64,000 nucleotides of DNA from Aestuariibacter sp. GS-14 (GCF_006494365.1 NZ_VHIP01000001.1:558001-622000); one strand, 5' to 3'. Shown: positions 24,981-35,067, counted from the stretch's first letter. Numbers and translations are program-made. The notes: generated by a model from the sequence alone, not told the origin.

Positions 24981-27548
24981 TTATTGTGCGGCGAGGAAGG
25001 CGTCGAAATCAGCCTGATAAGTATTTTTCAAACGCAGACACTGATTTGATTCATCCATCATAATGTCGTAACTGCGTGCCATACCTTCAAACTTGTCTTT
25101 CAATGGGCCATAAAACTCAATCGCCATTGCCAGATTATTAGTATCACAAGTCGTAGATACAAATTCTGGCATGCGTGAAACATGATAGGCGGGCATTTTG
25201 GCAACCAGCGCATCTGTATTGGCTTTCAACCACTTATATACAAGTGTTTGATCATCCAGATTACGAGCTACCGTTACCACCATATAAACAGTATTGGCTG
25301 GTGTTACATCGCTACTCAGTGCCAAATCAAGCAGTTTATTCACTGATTTCTCGTCGTCAAAACTCATCGAATACAACAATGTATTTTTCACGTTAGGTAA
25401 ATGACTTGCCCGGAAAGTGGCCAGGATAGTGTCAAACCACTCTGTTTTCCCTTTTTGTTCTGTCGTTACGCTAAGTGCAGTGCCAGCAATACCGCTTGGG
25501 ATCCTGGTAGTATCAGCAAGATATTGCTTAGCTAACGCTTCACTCTTTTCGATAAGCGCTGCGTTTTTGCTGTGATGCCCTAACAGTGAATAAAGCTGAT
25601 TTCTTAAACGAATAACACTTTCTTCGTCGTTATCACCCTGAGTGAGAGTCAGTTTATCCAACAAAGGCATGTATTTGTTGTTCAGCAGAGCAGCAAAAGC
25701 ATCCTCATTGTCGTCATTTACCAGATACAAGAATTCACTTAGCGTGCCAACTGACGCTCTGATCACCACCGGATCGTCGTCCTGAGCCAATGCGTTCAGT
25801 ACTTTCATCACGCTGTCGATACCCACTTTGCCAGCATTCAACAGAGCTTGCATGTTATACAGTACGTTTTTCTTTTCGCGATTGTTCAACACGTTTAGGT
25901 CAGCCAGTAAGTTATCCAGCTGACTTTCCGGAATTGACCAACGGAAATAGCCCGTTGCGTTGTCGTTCGGAAATACCCAATCAGCTTCCGCTAACTGAGG
26001 CAAACGAGTAGAAGACTTATCGACAAACACGATTTCACGAGCAATCTTGCCATCTTTTTTGTAGCTGATATTCAAAGGTACCGCCCAGTTTTGAGCATCT
26101 ACCGTGGCGCCTGCAAAATGATAACGTTGCTGCGTAACTGAGCCATCAGTTGCCACCTCAATCAAAGGATATCCAGGTTGTTCCAGATACGCTTTCATCA
26201 TTGCGCTTAAGTTGAAGTCAGATACTTTGTCCAGCGCCGCCCACAAATCATCGGCTTGTGTGTTACCCCAGGCATGCTTTTTCATGTAAGCGCGAATACC
26301 TGTTCGGAAATTATCGGTGCCAATCAGCGACTCAATCATTTGCAGAATTGATTCACCTTTTGAATAGTTCAGGCCCAGTCCGTCCATTACGTCGGGCTGG
26401 CTGCGTACTACTTTTTTCACTGGTTTCACTGTTGGGCTGGCATCTGCCCCAAAAGCACCTTCCTGAATGATTCGGTCACGGAAATTAAGTTCCGGATACA
26501 GTTCCATCATCACATAACTTGCCATCCACGACGCAAATGCCTCGTTTAACCACAAATCATCCCACCAGGCCATAGTAACCAGGTTGCCGTACCACTGGTG
26601 TGCAAGCTCGTGTGCTATTACATTAAGCGGACCGGAGCGCTCAGCTAGTCCGGGTTCGTCTTCTAGCAGCAACAAGCTATCGCGATAAGTAATAAGACCG
26701 GCATTTTCCATTGCACCGTGTGTAAAGTTAGGTACGGCAACAAAATCCAGTTTTCGGTAGGGGTATTCAATACCGAAGAAATCTTCCAGCGCGGTTAAAA
26801 TCTCAGGAGTATGCTTAACAACAAACTTGGTTTTGTCCGCGTAGCCTTTCGGCACATAAATCTTGCCCGGCACTTTCAAGCCACTCAATTCAACGCTATC
26901 GAACGGCCCCACCGTGTAAGCTATAAGGTAAGTTGGCATAGGCTTGGTTTTCATGAAGGTAACAGTTTGCATACCGTCTTTGACCTCATGTTTTTCAACC
27001 GGAGTATTCGATACAACTACCTGATGTTCAGGTGAAGTTATTGTCATTTGATAGGCGATTTTGAAGCTCGGCTCATCGAAGCTCGGAAAGGCACGACGTG
27101 CATGCATATCTTCAAACTGGGTGAATATGTAGTTTCTATTTTCAAAAGCCGACAAATACATGCCATCAGAAGAGGTATTCACCTTGCCGTTAAACTGAAT
27201 CTTTAGCGCATAGCTGCCAGCAGGAATAGCCTCAGATGCCACTGCCCAGTTTATGTCGTAATCCCCTTTTTCTACAGCAAGAGGGATCATACTTTGGTTA
27301 TTGATCAGTTCCGCACTATCAACTGTTAGATCCAACTGATAAAAGCCAATTCGATTGGTAGATTGAGTTACATCAATATTAATTACCGTTTCACCGCTGT
27401 AGGTAGGTGTGTCAGGATCGATATTCAGATGAATCTGTTGAAAAGTTGGCTGAATGCCGGATGGCAAACGATACTCAACGTCCTTGGCCAATGCGTTTGT
27501 TGCAAGCAACAGTAACGCACTACTGGCCCACGCCAATAGTCGCTTCAT
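24981..27548 (-). CDS. Exported M1-family aminopeptidase
   Basis: Zinc aminopeptidase of the M1 (APN/PepN-like) family, 855 residues from the chosen start. The ATG at 27548 is preferred over upstream in-frame starts because it has GGAG about eight bases upstream and begins a clear signal peptide (MKRLLAWASSALLLLATNALA). Key motifs: GAMEN at 278-282 (amino-terminus recognition) and the zinc site HELAHQW at 313-319 with the third ligand in WLNEAF 18 residues on. The C-terminal half is the ERAP1-like helical domain. Likely periplasmic role: trimming peptides for nutrition. A second exported M1 peptidase of the other subfamily lies at 29575-31458. Confidence 0.94.
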   Translation of the reverse strand: MKRLLAWASSALLLLATNALAKDVEYRLPSGIQPTFQQIHLNIDPDTPTYSGETVINIDVTQSTNRIGFYQLDLTVDSAELINNQSMIPLAVEKGDYDINWAVASEAIPAGSYALKIQFNGKVNTSSDGMYLSAFENRNYIFTQFEDMHARRAFPSFDEPSFKIAYQMTITSPEHQVVVSNTPVEKHEVKDGMQTVTFMKTKPMPTYLIAYTVGPFDSVELSGLKVPGKIYVPKGYADKTKFVVKHTPEILTALEDFFGIEYPYRKLDFVAVPNFTHGAMENAGLITYRDSLLLLEDEPGLAERSGPLNVIAHELAHQWYGNLVTMAWWDDLWLNEAFASWMASYVMMELYPELNFRDRIIQEGAFGADASPTVKPVKKVVRSQPDVMDGLGLNYSKGESILQMIESLIGTDNFRTGIRAYMKKHAWGNTQADDLWAALDKVSDFNLSAMMKAYLEQPGYPLIEVATDGSVTQQRYHFAGATVDAQNWAVPLNISYKKDGKIAREIVFVDKSSTRLPQLAEADWVFPNDNATGYFRWSIPESQLDNLLADLNVLNNREKKNVLYNMQALLNAGKVGIDSVMKVLNALAQDDDPVVIRASVGTLSEFLYLVNDDNEDAFAALLNNKYMPLLDKLTLTQGDNDEESVIRLRNQLYSLLGHHSKNAALIEKSEALAKQYLADTTRIPSGIAGTALSVTTEQKGKTEWFDTILATFRASHLPNVKNTLLYSMSFDDEKSVNKLLDLALSSDVTPANTVYMVVTVARNLDDQTLVYKWLKANTDALVAKMPAYHVSRMPEFVSTTCDTNNLAMAIEFYGPLKDKFEGMARSYDIMMDESNQCLRLKNTYQADFDAFLAAQ

Positions 27549-27693
27549 GTTTTGTCTCCACTGTCGAAAGGTGAAATATGTTTTGGTTTTTATAAAGCTC
27601 GCGATAATACCATTTCCACGCTTTTTTGGTGACTCAATAAAGTGTAACGAACTGTTGTAATGTGTAAACTGAACCGAAATACCGTCCGTTCGT

Positions 27694-28410
27694 CTAAAAC
27701 TGATAACCCAATAGTGCAATTTCCGGGGCAAACTCCTGCTCAACAATTGCCCTTTGTTTGTCGCTGTATACTTCGCGGTAGTGGCGCCTGTCCTTGCGAT
27801 AATTTCCTTTAGCGTTTACCTGCAGCGCTCCCAAGTGCGGTACACCTAATTCGTCTAATAGCGCAAATAGCTCTGACTCTAAATTTTCATATCTCAGTAC
27901 CCGGTCCACCAGCACTTTCCCATGCCTGTCGCTGTAAAGCGGATAGTTCAGACACAGTTCCTTAGCTGATAAATACTCCGTAAAACTCTTTGGTGGGTTT
28001 GAGCGTTGCTTACACATGTGAAAGTGTGACAGGGTTTTGTCCCACGGATTGCGGTCGACACAGAATTTGGTGTAAGAGTTCCAAATTGAGACACTCACTC
28101 TGCTCTTCACATCTTCGGCACTTGAGTGGTTACGGAAAGGGCGGGACTTCAGCCAATCAGTTGCAGATTTTAGATTCAAGCCATTTCGTTGCCGGGAAAT
28201 TTCATTTCCAAGACTCCATCGCCCTTTATAGTTTCGAGAAACATGACCAATTTCAGGAGGATATATGGGTGTGCAAACATCGCTTTCATCGCATAGTGAC
28301 GAAAGCATCACCTCAATACTGGTCCCGGCAGTTTTGCGGGTTTTAATAAAAATAAAACGGTATTTGTGAGAAATAATCATTATTGAAACACTCAAATTCA
28401 AAGTAAGCAC
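27694..28410 (-). CDS. Sulfotransferase-family-like protein
   Basis: Up to 238 residues. The N-terminal YRFIFIKTRKTAGTSIE resembles the 5'-phosphosulfate-binding loop of PAPS-dependent sulfotransferases, and FCVDRNPWDKTLSHFHM resembles the 3'-phosphate-binding segment (R-N-P-W-D/E). Such proteins transfer sulfate from PAPS to a sugar or other acceptor. The start is uncertain: a GTG at 28410 with weak RBS or the ATG at 28380, just before MIISHKYRF. One dispersed motif copy (28090-28098) lies inside the gene and codes for part of RVSVSIWN. No glycan synthesis genes are adjacent, so the acceptor is unknown. Confidence 0.7.
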   Translation of the reverse strand: MLTLNLSVSIMIISHKYRFIFIKTRKTAGTSIEVMLSSLCDESDVCTPIYPPEIGHVSRNYKGRWSLGNEISRQRNGLNLKSATDWLKSRPFRNHSSAEDVKSRVSVSIWNSYTKFCVDRNPWDKTLSHFHMCKQRSNPPKSFTEYLSAKELCLNYPLYSDRHGKVLVDRVLRYENLESELFALLDELGVPHLGALQVNAKGNYRKDRRHYREVYSDKQRAIVEQEFAPEIALLGYQF

Positions 28411-28486
28411 CTCTGATAGAGCGCTTATTTGTTGAGTGTTTCATTAATTTAACTAATCTTTACCCGCCCTTACATTAAGATAACGG

Positions 28487-29425
28487 TTACTGGTGTTTTA
28501 CCCAATCGAGCACATCTGAGAACCAGTCAACGCGATGTCGCATACCAAATCCATGGCCCCCATCAGGCACAATCAACATTTGGACACTCACTTTATTTGC
28601 CCTTAACGCATCAAAGTATTGCAACGTATTTTCTACTACAACCACTTCATCATCTGTTGCATGAACCAAGTAAGCTGGCGGTGTTGTGAGTGTCACATTT
28701 TTCTCATTGGAGAAATGCGTTATTAATTCAGTGCGTGTCTCTGAATCAGAAATATTCCCCAACAGCAGATTACGCGAACCTTCGTGCGTTAGCGCGTCAT
28801 TCATACTGATAACCGGATAGATCAGTATTTGGAATGCAGGTCTGACTGTTTGTTTGTGAGTGTCTAAAACAGGTGATGAAAACAACGTAGCCGAGGTTGC
28901 AGCTAAGTGCCCCCCTGCAGAAAAGCCCATTACTCCGATTTTATTCGGATCAACCGACATACTTTTTGCCAAAGCGTGGACGGTACTAATCGCTTGTTGC
29001 AAATCCTGAAGAGGTCCTTCGTTAGGAATATCCATTGTTTCGGCACTGGGCATTCGATAGAACAGCACAAATGCGGCTATACCATTAGACGCAAACCGCC
29101 GGGCGACCTCTTCACCTTCCTTTATCGAAGACAGTCCGAAATACCCGCCTCCCGGACAAATTATCACCGCAGGAGCCAGGGATTCCATAGATTCAGGTAA
29201 GTACGCAGTTAATGACGGAGACGATACGGCTGTAATAAATTTATCACCAGGACTTTCTCTGAATATCGTACCCGGATTATCCGATTTAATAGAACCAGGG
29301 ATTTTACCTTCGTAAAGCCCCATTGGTTTTACAATAACATCTGCAAATGTATTGCTGGTAAACAGAAAAAATGACAGAAACACCCATTTAGATGTGGTTG
29401 GTGTGCAAATAAAGAACCGTCGCAT
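28487..29425 (-). CDS. Exported alpha/beta-hydrolase (esterase, BD-FAE/acetyl esterase-like)
   Basis: 312 residues from the ATG at 29425, chosen because AGGA lies about eight bases upstream and a signal peptide follows (hydrophobic WVFLSFFLFTSNTFA). Alpha/beta-hydrolase motifs: oxyanion region CPGGGYFGLS, nucleophile elbow GFSAGGHLAA, acid region HATDDEVV and catalytic His in DGGHGFGM. The family includes carbohydrate acetyl esterases and general carboxylesterases. Three dispersed motif copies lie inside this one gene (28583, 28686, 28856) in different reading frames (VSV, VTLT and DTH in the protein), without breaking the frame. Confidence 0.85.
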   Translation of the reverse strand: MRRFFICTPTTSKWVFLSFFLFTSNTFADVIVKPMGLYEGKIPGSIKSDNPGTIFRESPGDKFITAVSSPSLTAYLPESMESLAPAVIICPGGGYFGLSSIKEGEEVARRFASNGIAAFVLFYRMPSAETMDIPNEGPLQDLQQAISTVHALAKSMSVDPNKIGVMGFSAGGHLAATSATLFSSPVLDTHKQTVRPAFQILIYPVISMNDALTHEGSRNLLLGNISDSETRTELITHFSNEKNVTLTTPPAYLVHATDDEVVVVENTLQYFDALRANKVSVQMLIVPDGGHGFGMRHRVDWFSDVLDWVKHQ

Positions 29426-29525
29426 ACAATTCCTTTGTTGGATTTTTGTTAATGCAAACATTAACACTGCGGCCAGCGCACTGATATATCAAAATGCAAT
29501 TTCTACGTAGTTGTGATTCAAATAT

Positions 29526-29549
29526 AAAACGACCGGCGTTGGCCGGTCG
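29526..29549 (-). terminator. Rho-independent terminator of the second M1 peptidase gene
   Basis: Perfect 8-bp stem CGACCGGC (29530-29537) with GCCGGTCG (29542-29549), 4-nt loop, followed on the minus strand by TTTTATATT. One dispersed motif lies between this hairpin and the stop codon. Confidence 0.8.
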
Positions 29550-29550
29550 A

Positions 29551-29559
29551 GTGAGTGTC
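29551..29559. repeat. Dispersed motif GTGAGTGTC (single copy)
   Basis: Exact 9-mer followed by TAATTT, between the stop of the M1 peptidase gene (29575) and its terminator hairpin. Confidence 0.7.
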
Positions 29560-29574
29560 TAATTTAACAAATGG

Positions 29575-31458
29575 CTACTGAACAAAACCTTCGTTGGCTC
29601 GAACTGTAAGTGGGTGATAACCTGGCTTCGCTTCCTCAAATGCCTTTTTCGCGAACGCTTTCCCTTCCGCTGTTTTAGATAACTCCTGATACAATGGCTT
29701 AACCAATTTGTTTCGGCCAATGCTAACCAGATAGTTATAAAGACGGGCGTACGCTGGCTGATACTGGTTTTTAACCGCAATCATTAACCAGCTGTGGGCT
29801 ATTTCGTTATTTGATGACTTGGTTAAATTGAAAGCCTCATCTAATGCGTTCAATTGCTCAACGGTTAACGTTTCAGGCATATTATTCAAAAAATATAACC
29901 ACTCGTGCACCGTCCAACTTTGAGTTTGAATGCTGCTGGCGAGCACTTCACCAGATAGAAAATTGGCTCTCGCCTGATCAATCTTTGTAAAGGCATCAGA
30001 GGTTGGCACCGGGGCGCCATCTGGAATACCGGGGTTAAAGATCCATTCGTGTATGCGCGCTTTATCAAGCTTATCAGCATATTCAACAAGTAACGAGCCT
30101 TCCAGATAGGTAACAAACTCATCTGTTGTGATGCTCTTAAATGCAAACTTCTGGAAATATTCTACCAGGAATTTATCGAACTCCGCTCTCCCTACAGTTT
30201 GCTCTAATTCTCTCAGGAACAGCGCGCCTTTTTCATAAGGAATATCCGAAAATACATCGTCAGGATTCCGCCCACGTAAGTCAATTGCAAGAACTTCATC
30301 ATTTGCTGGTAACGCATCAATATCGGCCGTCAGGTCCTGATATCCCAGCACAGCTTCTTTGCGGTATCTGTCATGCCCATATACCATTTCCATGATTCTG
30401 TATGTTAAATAGGTTGTGAACCCCTCATTCAGCCATAGGTCTCTCCATGTCGCATTGGTCACTGTGTTCCCAGACCAACTGTGTGCAAGCTCGTGAGCGA
30501 TTAATGAGACAAGGCTCTTATCTCCAGCAATAACAGTAGGAGTAATAAAGGAAAGCCTTGGGTTTTCCATTCCACCAAATGGAAATGATGGCGGTAAAAT
30601 TAATAAATCATAACGATCCCAACTGTAAGCACCAAATGTACTCTCAGTGACTTCCAGCATGCTTTCCGTGTCGGCAAATTCTTCCGCAGCAGCTTCGAGT
30701 AGCGCAGGTTCTGCATACACTCCCGTTCTGGAACCCATAGCCTTAAACTTTAAATCTCCTATGGCCAGTGCAATCAAATACGACGGGATTGGCTGAGGCA
30801 TATTAAAGTCGTACTCTCCATCTCTGGGTGTATCGGGATCATTTGATGCACTCATCACAGCTAACAGCTCATCTGGCGTTTTGATTTTTGCTGTGTAAGT
30901 GACACGCACTTTAGGAGAATCCTGAAGCGGAATAAAACTTCTCGCATGCACCGCCTGTGCCTGGGTAAATAAAAACGGATGTTGTTTGCCTGCAGTTTGA
31001 GCAGGTGTTAACCACTGTACACCCGATGCTTGTGGTGAAGTCTCGTAAGTGACAGTCACTTTATCAGATTGTTCAGGTAGTTGAATTCTCAGTGCAGCAC
31101 CCAGCTCAGGATCTGCAGCATCCAAGGTATACTGTAAAGGCTGGCCTTCAGATGTAACAGATTGAATAGCGAGCTCTCTTGTATCAAGTACTAACTCATT
31201 AGCGTTTACAGCAATTTTTTGGAAAGTGAGTGTCACAAAACCCTTTAATCGCTTCGCTTCGAAATCCGCGGTTAAATTTAAGTCCAGGTGAGTCACTTTA
31301 ACTTCGTGAGGATTTGCAAAAGAATGGTAATCCACTCCCGATTTAATTTCTGCTGATTCTGTGGTTTTGATACTATCCGTAGGCGTTTGTGAAGCTTTCT
31401 GGGGTGAACATGCAGTTACCGCCAAAGCCATTATTATAGAACTTAAAAGGTTTTTCAT
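29575..31458 (-). CDS. M1-family aminopeptidase lipoprotein (LTA4 hydrolase/aminopeptidase B-like)
   Basis: 627 residues, the size of the leukotriene-A4-hydrolase-like M1 branch. Lipoprotein signal with lipobox VTAC (Cys17). Substrate motif GGMENPRLSF and zinc site HELAHSW at 322-328 with the third ligand in WLNEGF; the C-terminal about 140 residues form the helical repeat domain of this branch. It is likely anchored in the outer or inner membrane facing the periplasm. Two dispersed motifs lie in the gene (31049-31059 coding VTVT in KVTVTYE, and 31226-31236 coding VTLT in FVTLTFQK). No strong RBS is seen before the ATG. Confidence 0.92.
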   Translation of the reverse strand: MKNLLSSIIMALAVTACSPQKASQTPTDSIKTTESAEIKSGVDYHSFANPHEVKVTHLDLNLTADFEAKRLKGFVTLTFQKIAVNANELVLDTRELAIQSVTSEGQPLQYTLDAADPELGAALRIQLPEQSDKVTVTYETSPQASGVQWLTPAQTAGKQHPFLFTQAQAVHARSFIPLQDSPKVRVTYTAKIKTPDELLAVMSASNDPDTPRDGEYDFNMPQPIPSYLIALAIGDLKFKAMGSRTGVYAEPALLEAAAEEFADTESMLEVTESTFGAYSWDRYDLLILPPSFPFGGMENPRLSFITPTVIAGDKSLVSLIAHELAHSWSGNTVTNATWRDLWLNEGFTTYLTYRIMEMVYGHDRYRKEAVLGYQDLTADIDALPANDEVLAIDLRGRNPDDVFSDIPYEKGALFLRELEQTVGRAEFDKFLVEYFQKFAFKSITTDEFVTYLEGSLLVEYADKLDKARIHEWIFNPGIPDGAPVPTSDAFTKIDQARANFLSGEVLASSIQTQSWTVHEWLYFLNNMPETLTVEQLNALDEAFNLTKSSNNEIAHSWLMIAVKNQYQPAYARLYNYLVSIGRNKLVKPLYQELSKTAEGKAFAKKAFEEAKPGYHPLTVRANEGFVQ

Positions 31459-31598
31459 GTGATGTCGTCATTTGTGATTATAGTTTGGGCTATCATGCCA
31501 TAATCGACGACCTGACGGCATCTATCCGTCGCAGTTTTTATATAAACCGTTTTATATAATTGGGAATTCTCAAATAACAAAAGCTTCCCACAGGAAAA

Positions 31599-32528
31599 CT
31601 AAGCGGGCTCATTGCCACCATAACTATTAATGAATTGATGCAAGCTTAACTTTGCACTCGCTCTTGCCTCAATATTTGAGATTGCATCAGACCACTGATT
31701 TATTCTCAATTTATTAAGTACTTTGCATTTTACCTGCGCTTGACGAATGGGTTTAATGTTGCTGGATTTAGATGACAAGTCAGTTAAAAATTCCAAATAT
31801 TCTTGAAAAGAAATTGGCAGTTCATCAACTTTGGCAGCCTTTGATTTGAATGCGACTAAATTGGCAGATATTTTCCTCCTGTCAGAATTATTTATACGTA
31901 AGTAAATGCTTGTATACATTGAAGTATTTAAACTACTAGTGATTCCGGCGCGAATTGGATTTAAATCAACATAAGCCATACAGGCGATGAGCGCTGCTTC
32001 GTCCAATATTGCCTGGGATTTGAATCGCCCTTCCCAAAACCGCCCCGTACAATTGTCTTCACGATTCGCTTTTTTAGCGATAAATTCATTTAACAACCGC
32101 ATAAACCAGCTTACATCGAACAATCTCTTTCTGTAGATTTTTATCATTGACTCAACTGTGATTAGCTCTGCATCTGACAACAGCTGCCGTTGCTCCGAAT
32201 CCACATAAGCCCTGCAAAGCACTGTGCCTTTGTGCATAGACAACCATCTTTGCATTACTTCCAGGTTACTCCACTGTAAAGCCTCATCCTTATTCACTCT
32301 GAGGACAACATGTGTATGATTGCTCATTACAGCATAGGAACACACATCGATGGCAAAAGCTTTTGCCAATAAGAGTAGACGCTTTTCCACCCATCCTCTT
32401 CGATGTTCGTAAGACTATCCGGAGTGCCTATCTTTTCCGCACAAATAGGCACGACGCACGCATCGGGATATACAATGATAATAAGATGTTTCTGACAGGC
32501 TAATCAGTTCCTTTCTCGGCTTAGGCAT
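31599..32528 (-). pseudogene. REP-associated tyrosine transposase (RAYT) interrupted by an amber codon
   Basis: The family-typical N-terminus starts at ATG 32528 with AGGAGAG upstream ([19 protein letters not shown], then [16 protein letters not shown]) but codon 38 is TAG (32417-32415), after which the same frame continues SYEHRRGWVEKR without other breaks to 31599. Related proteins usually carry a lysine-like residue here, so an AAG to TAG change is the simplest origin. The HUH nuclease motif is intact (His71-Thr-His73 in MSNHTHVVL) as is YVDLNPIRAG. Translation could restart at GTG 32390, giving 263 residues without the N-terminal strand. RAYTs are single-domain relatives of IS200 transposases that act on REP hairpins preceded by GTAG. 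Confidence 0.82.
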
Positions 32529-32610
32529 AGCATCTCTCCTTTTGCTAAAGCATGCCTATTTTCAGAAAGAATTACTGCTGAACCAAAGGATGTTTAATAG
32601 CTCAACGGCG

Positions 32611-32687
32611 CTAATTAATGTTACTGTCTCCTTCGGCACCACTAATTAATGTGGCTGTCTCGTTTGCTACCATCAAAAGTGAGTGTC
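32611..32687. repeat. Short imperfect direct repeat plus dispersed motif
   Basis: CTAATTAATGTTACTGTCTC (32611-32630) is repeated as CTAATTAATGTGGCTGTCTC (32642-32661), period 31 bp, followed by an exact AAAAGTGAGTGTCTAA copy (motif 32679-32687). The ACTGTCTC/GGCTGTCTC ends look like decayed forms of the motif. It lies between the chemoreceptor gene end and the RAYT gene. Confidence 0.55.
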
Positions 32688-32738
32688 TAAAGCACCCGCC
32701 ATCTCTAAAGCACCATCTAAACCTCCAGCCCTCAGCTT

Positions 32739-34418
32739 TTACAATCGAAATTGCCCAACCAAGGATTCGAGATGTCGGGTTTTGTCATTCATCACATAGC
32801 AAGCCTGTTTATTCTCAGCAGACGAGTTGGCCAGTTGGCCAGTTTGCTCGTTAACTTCATTTACTTTAACGCTAATATCACCTGATACCTGACTTTGCTC
32901 CTGAGCTGCTGTGGCAATTTCTGCATTCATTTGGTTAATAGTTTGAGTGGCATTCGCTATAGCTATTAACGCCTCTCTCGTTGCCTCAACTTTGCGCTGG
33001 GTTTCCTGACTTTTATCAATACTCGCTTCCATTGTGGTGAGTGCAGACTGAGAGCCACTTTGCAGTCGTTGAATCATATCCTGAATTTGCTCGGTACTGG
33101 ATTGTGTTTTGCTCGCAAGACTTCGCACTTCATCGGCAACCACCGCAAATCCACGCCCTTGCTCCCCAGCCCGAGCCGCCTCAATTGCAGCATTTAATGC
33201 GAGTAAATTTGTTTGAGCTGCAATATTTTCAATTACTTGAAGCAGGCTTACAATCGCATCCACATCCCCCCCTACCCGCTTCACAACCCCGCTTGCCCGG
33301 CTAATTTCATCTACTAATTCATTCATGCTGTTCACGCTTTCGAGAACAGTTTTGTCGGCAATATCACCCTGCTTCTCTGCTTCCTGGGCAGCCTCGGCTG
33401 CAGCATCAGCACTCTGCGTTACATTTAATGATGAGGCTGATAATTGTGTTATTGCTGCAGCAATTTGATCCGTGTTACCTTGCTGCTGCGCCGCGATGTT
33501 ATCAAGACGGGACGCCCGATGTTCAAGTTTACCGGTTTCGTCTTTTATATCGTTTGTTACATCTCTAATCATACACATCATGCTGTGTAGATTTGCCAAT
33601 AGCTGATTTACGTATCTTGCCAATAAACCTATTTCAAATTGATCATCAACGTTTACCTTTCTGGTTAAATCACCATTGCCTTCAGACAACAACCGAACGG
33701 AGTGGGTAATTTGATCCAAGGGCTTACTGATGCTACGTCGAACAAATAGCCCCGCAAAAAAGACTATCGCAACCAGCACAACACAGGTAGCCACTAGCAA
33801 AGTAACCAAACTATTTCTCGAATCCCGAACATCTTCTTCTATTCCAATAAGATGCCGCTCTACTTCGTCGATATAGAAACCGGTTCCAATCATCAAATCC
33901 CAATCAGGAAAATAGGCTGAATAAGACAGTTTAGGATATGGCGTACTGTCACCAGGTTTTGGAAAGTAGTAGGTAACATAATTACCACCTTCAGCAAATT
34001 TATTCAGTTTACCCGCTTTTACCAACTCGCGAATAAGGTAAATGCCGTTACTATCCTTAAGATCCCAATAACTATTGCCGACTCCAGCAGGGTTACTGCC
34101 ATTAAAAACCCTTATACCGTTATTATCGTAGCCGAAAAAATAGCCCGACTGGCCGTAAGAAAATCGACTCAAAAGCTCAACAGCTTCATCTCGGCTCCCT
34201 CCGGCGTCGTATATCGGCTTTACCAGACTTACCGCAATCTCCACTAGCGATTTCGCTTCATGTTCGCGATCATCTGTTAATAATGACTTGCTACTTTCAA
34301 CCCGGGTTTGAGCCAGAGTATTTACCTGAAAGACAGTAAAGGCAGTTAACACCACGCCCAATACAACTACAGGCACCAGCGACAATAGCAATAACTTTTG
34401 TTTTATCGAAAGTGACAT
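32739..34418 (-). CDS. Methyl-accepting chemotaxis protein with Cache sensor
   Basis: 559 residues. Transmembrane helix 1 (about 8-30), a periplasmic single Cache domain (about 40-185, with [20 protein letters not shown]), transmembrane helix 2 (about 190-212), HAMP (about 212-265) and the MCP signalling domain whose hairpin tip is [20 protein letters not shown] and [14 protein letters not shown]. It binds a small ligand outside and controls CheA. The ATG at 34418 is preferred to the upstream GTG because GAGGGG lies seven bases before it. No C-terminal CheR-tether pentapeptide is seen. It stands alone, with no che genes nearby. Confidence 0.94.
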   Translation of the reverse strand: MSLSIKQKLLLLSLVPVVVLGVVLTAFTVFQVNTLAQTRVESSKSLLTDDREHEAKSLVEIAVSLVKPIYDAGGSRDEAVELLSRFSYGQSGYFFGYDNNGIRVFNGSNPAGVGNSYWDLKDSNGIYLIRELVKAGKLNKFAEGGNYVTYYFPKPGDSTPYPKLSYSAYFPDWDLMIGTGFYIDEVERHLIGIEEDVRDSRNSLVTLLVATCVVLVAIVFFAGLFVRRSISKPLDQITHSVRLLSEGNGDLTRKVNVDDQFEIGLLARYVNQLLANLHSMMCMIRDVTNDIKDETGKLEHRASRLDNIAAQQQGNTDQIAAAITQLSASSLNVTQSADAAAEAAQEAEKQGDIADKTVLESVNSMNELVDEISRASGVVKRVGGDVDAIVSLLQVIENIAAQTNLLALNAAIEAARAGEQGRGFAVVADEVRSLASKTQSSTEQIQDMIQRLQSGSQSALTTMEASIDKSQETQRKVEATREALIAIANATQTINQMNAEIATAAQEQSQVSGDISVKVNEVNEQTGQLANSSAENKQACYVMNDKTRHLESLVGQFRL

Positions 34419-34565
34419 AGCCACCCCTCACAATTAACAAATCAGTTACAATGCTATAAGTATGGACATTCTTAGAATTTTGCCAAACGGCATAACGCTT
34501 TATTTGGGATTAGACAAGCAGGCTTAAACGGTCAATGTAAATGATGTAACCAATTTTATTTGTAA

Positions 34566-34604
34566 AACAAAAAAGCCTCATTTACGGTCACAAATGAGGC
34601 TTGA
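34566..34604 (-). terminator. Rho-independent terminator
   Basis: Stem GCCTCATTT (34575-34583) with AAATGAGGC (34592-34600); on the minus strand the stem is followed by TTTTTTGTTTT. It ends the small gene at 34623-34874. Confidence 0.85.
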
Positions 34605-34622
34605 TGTTACGTATTGAGCAGA

Positions 34623-34874
34623 TTACAACGAACGGCGCCGTTGCACTTCACGAATCACACTATTGCGGTCTACAACAATCGGAAAATCATGGCTGGAATC
34701 CAATACCAAAGAACTGCCATCCCGGAACACATACTGTGTTAAATCGGCCGATATTTCATTGCATTCACTACAGGTTCTAAAACAGTGAAGCCACAAATGC
34801 CCTTTATCAATTTTGAGTGCATTTTCAGCCTGTGTTGGAACTGGCTTTGTTGTTGGAAAAGCTCTTAAGGACAT
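34623..34874 (-). CDS. Small soluble protein of unknown function, three-cysteine cluster
   Basis: 83 residues from the ATG at 34874, chosen over an upstream in-frame start because GGAG is well placed before it. A cluster HCFRTCSEC (His30, Cys31, Cys35, Cys38) looks able to bind a metal. The C-terminal half (LTQYVFRDGSSLVLDSSHDF) reads as short beta strands. No signal peptide. A clear terminator follows, so this is a stand-alone transcription unit. Family not recognised. Confidence 0.65.
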   Translation of the reverse strand: MSLRAFPTTKPVPTQAENALKIDKGHLWLHCFRTCSECNEISADLTQYVFRDGSSLVLDSSHDFPIVVDRNSVIREVQRRRSL

Positions 34875-35067
34875 ACTTTGTCTCCGGGGAGTTACGTGTT
34901 TCTCGTACAACTTTCGGAAGCACATTTGTGTAGGGTCACTTTAAAGCTTAGCAGTAATTCCTGATTATTTTTTGATCTGAATCTAAATTTTTAAGTTTCT
35001 TAAGTTTTTAAATCGATTAAGTAAGTTAAGTGATTATTCATGCAGAGATTTTAATGTGGCATTTAAC

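Noticed and set aside
27549-27746. N-terminal extension of 66 codons of the M1 peptidase
   Set aside because: The extension lacks conserved character and the downstream ATG has a good RBS and starts a signal peptide.
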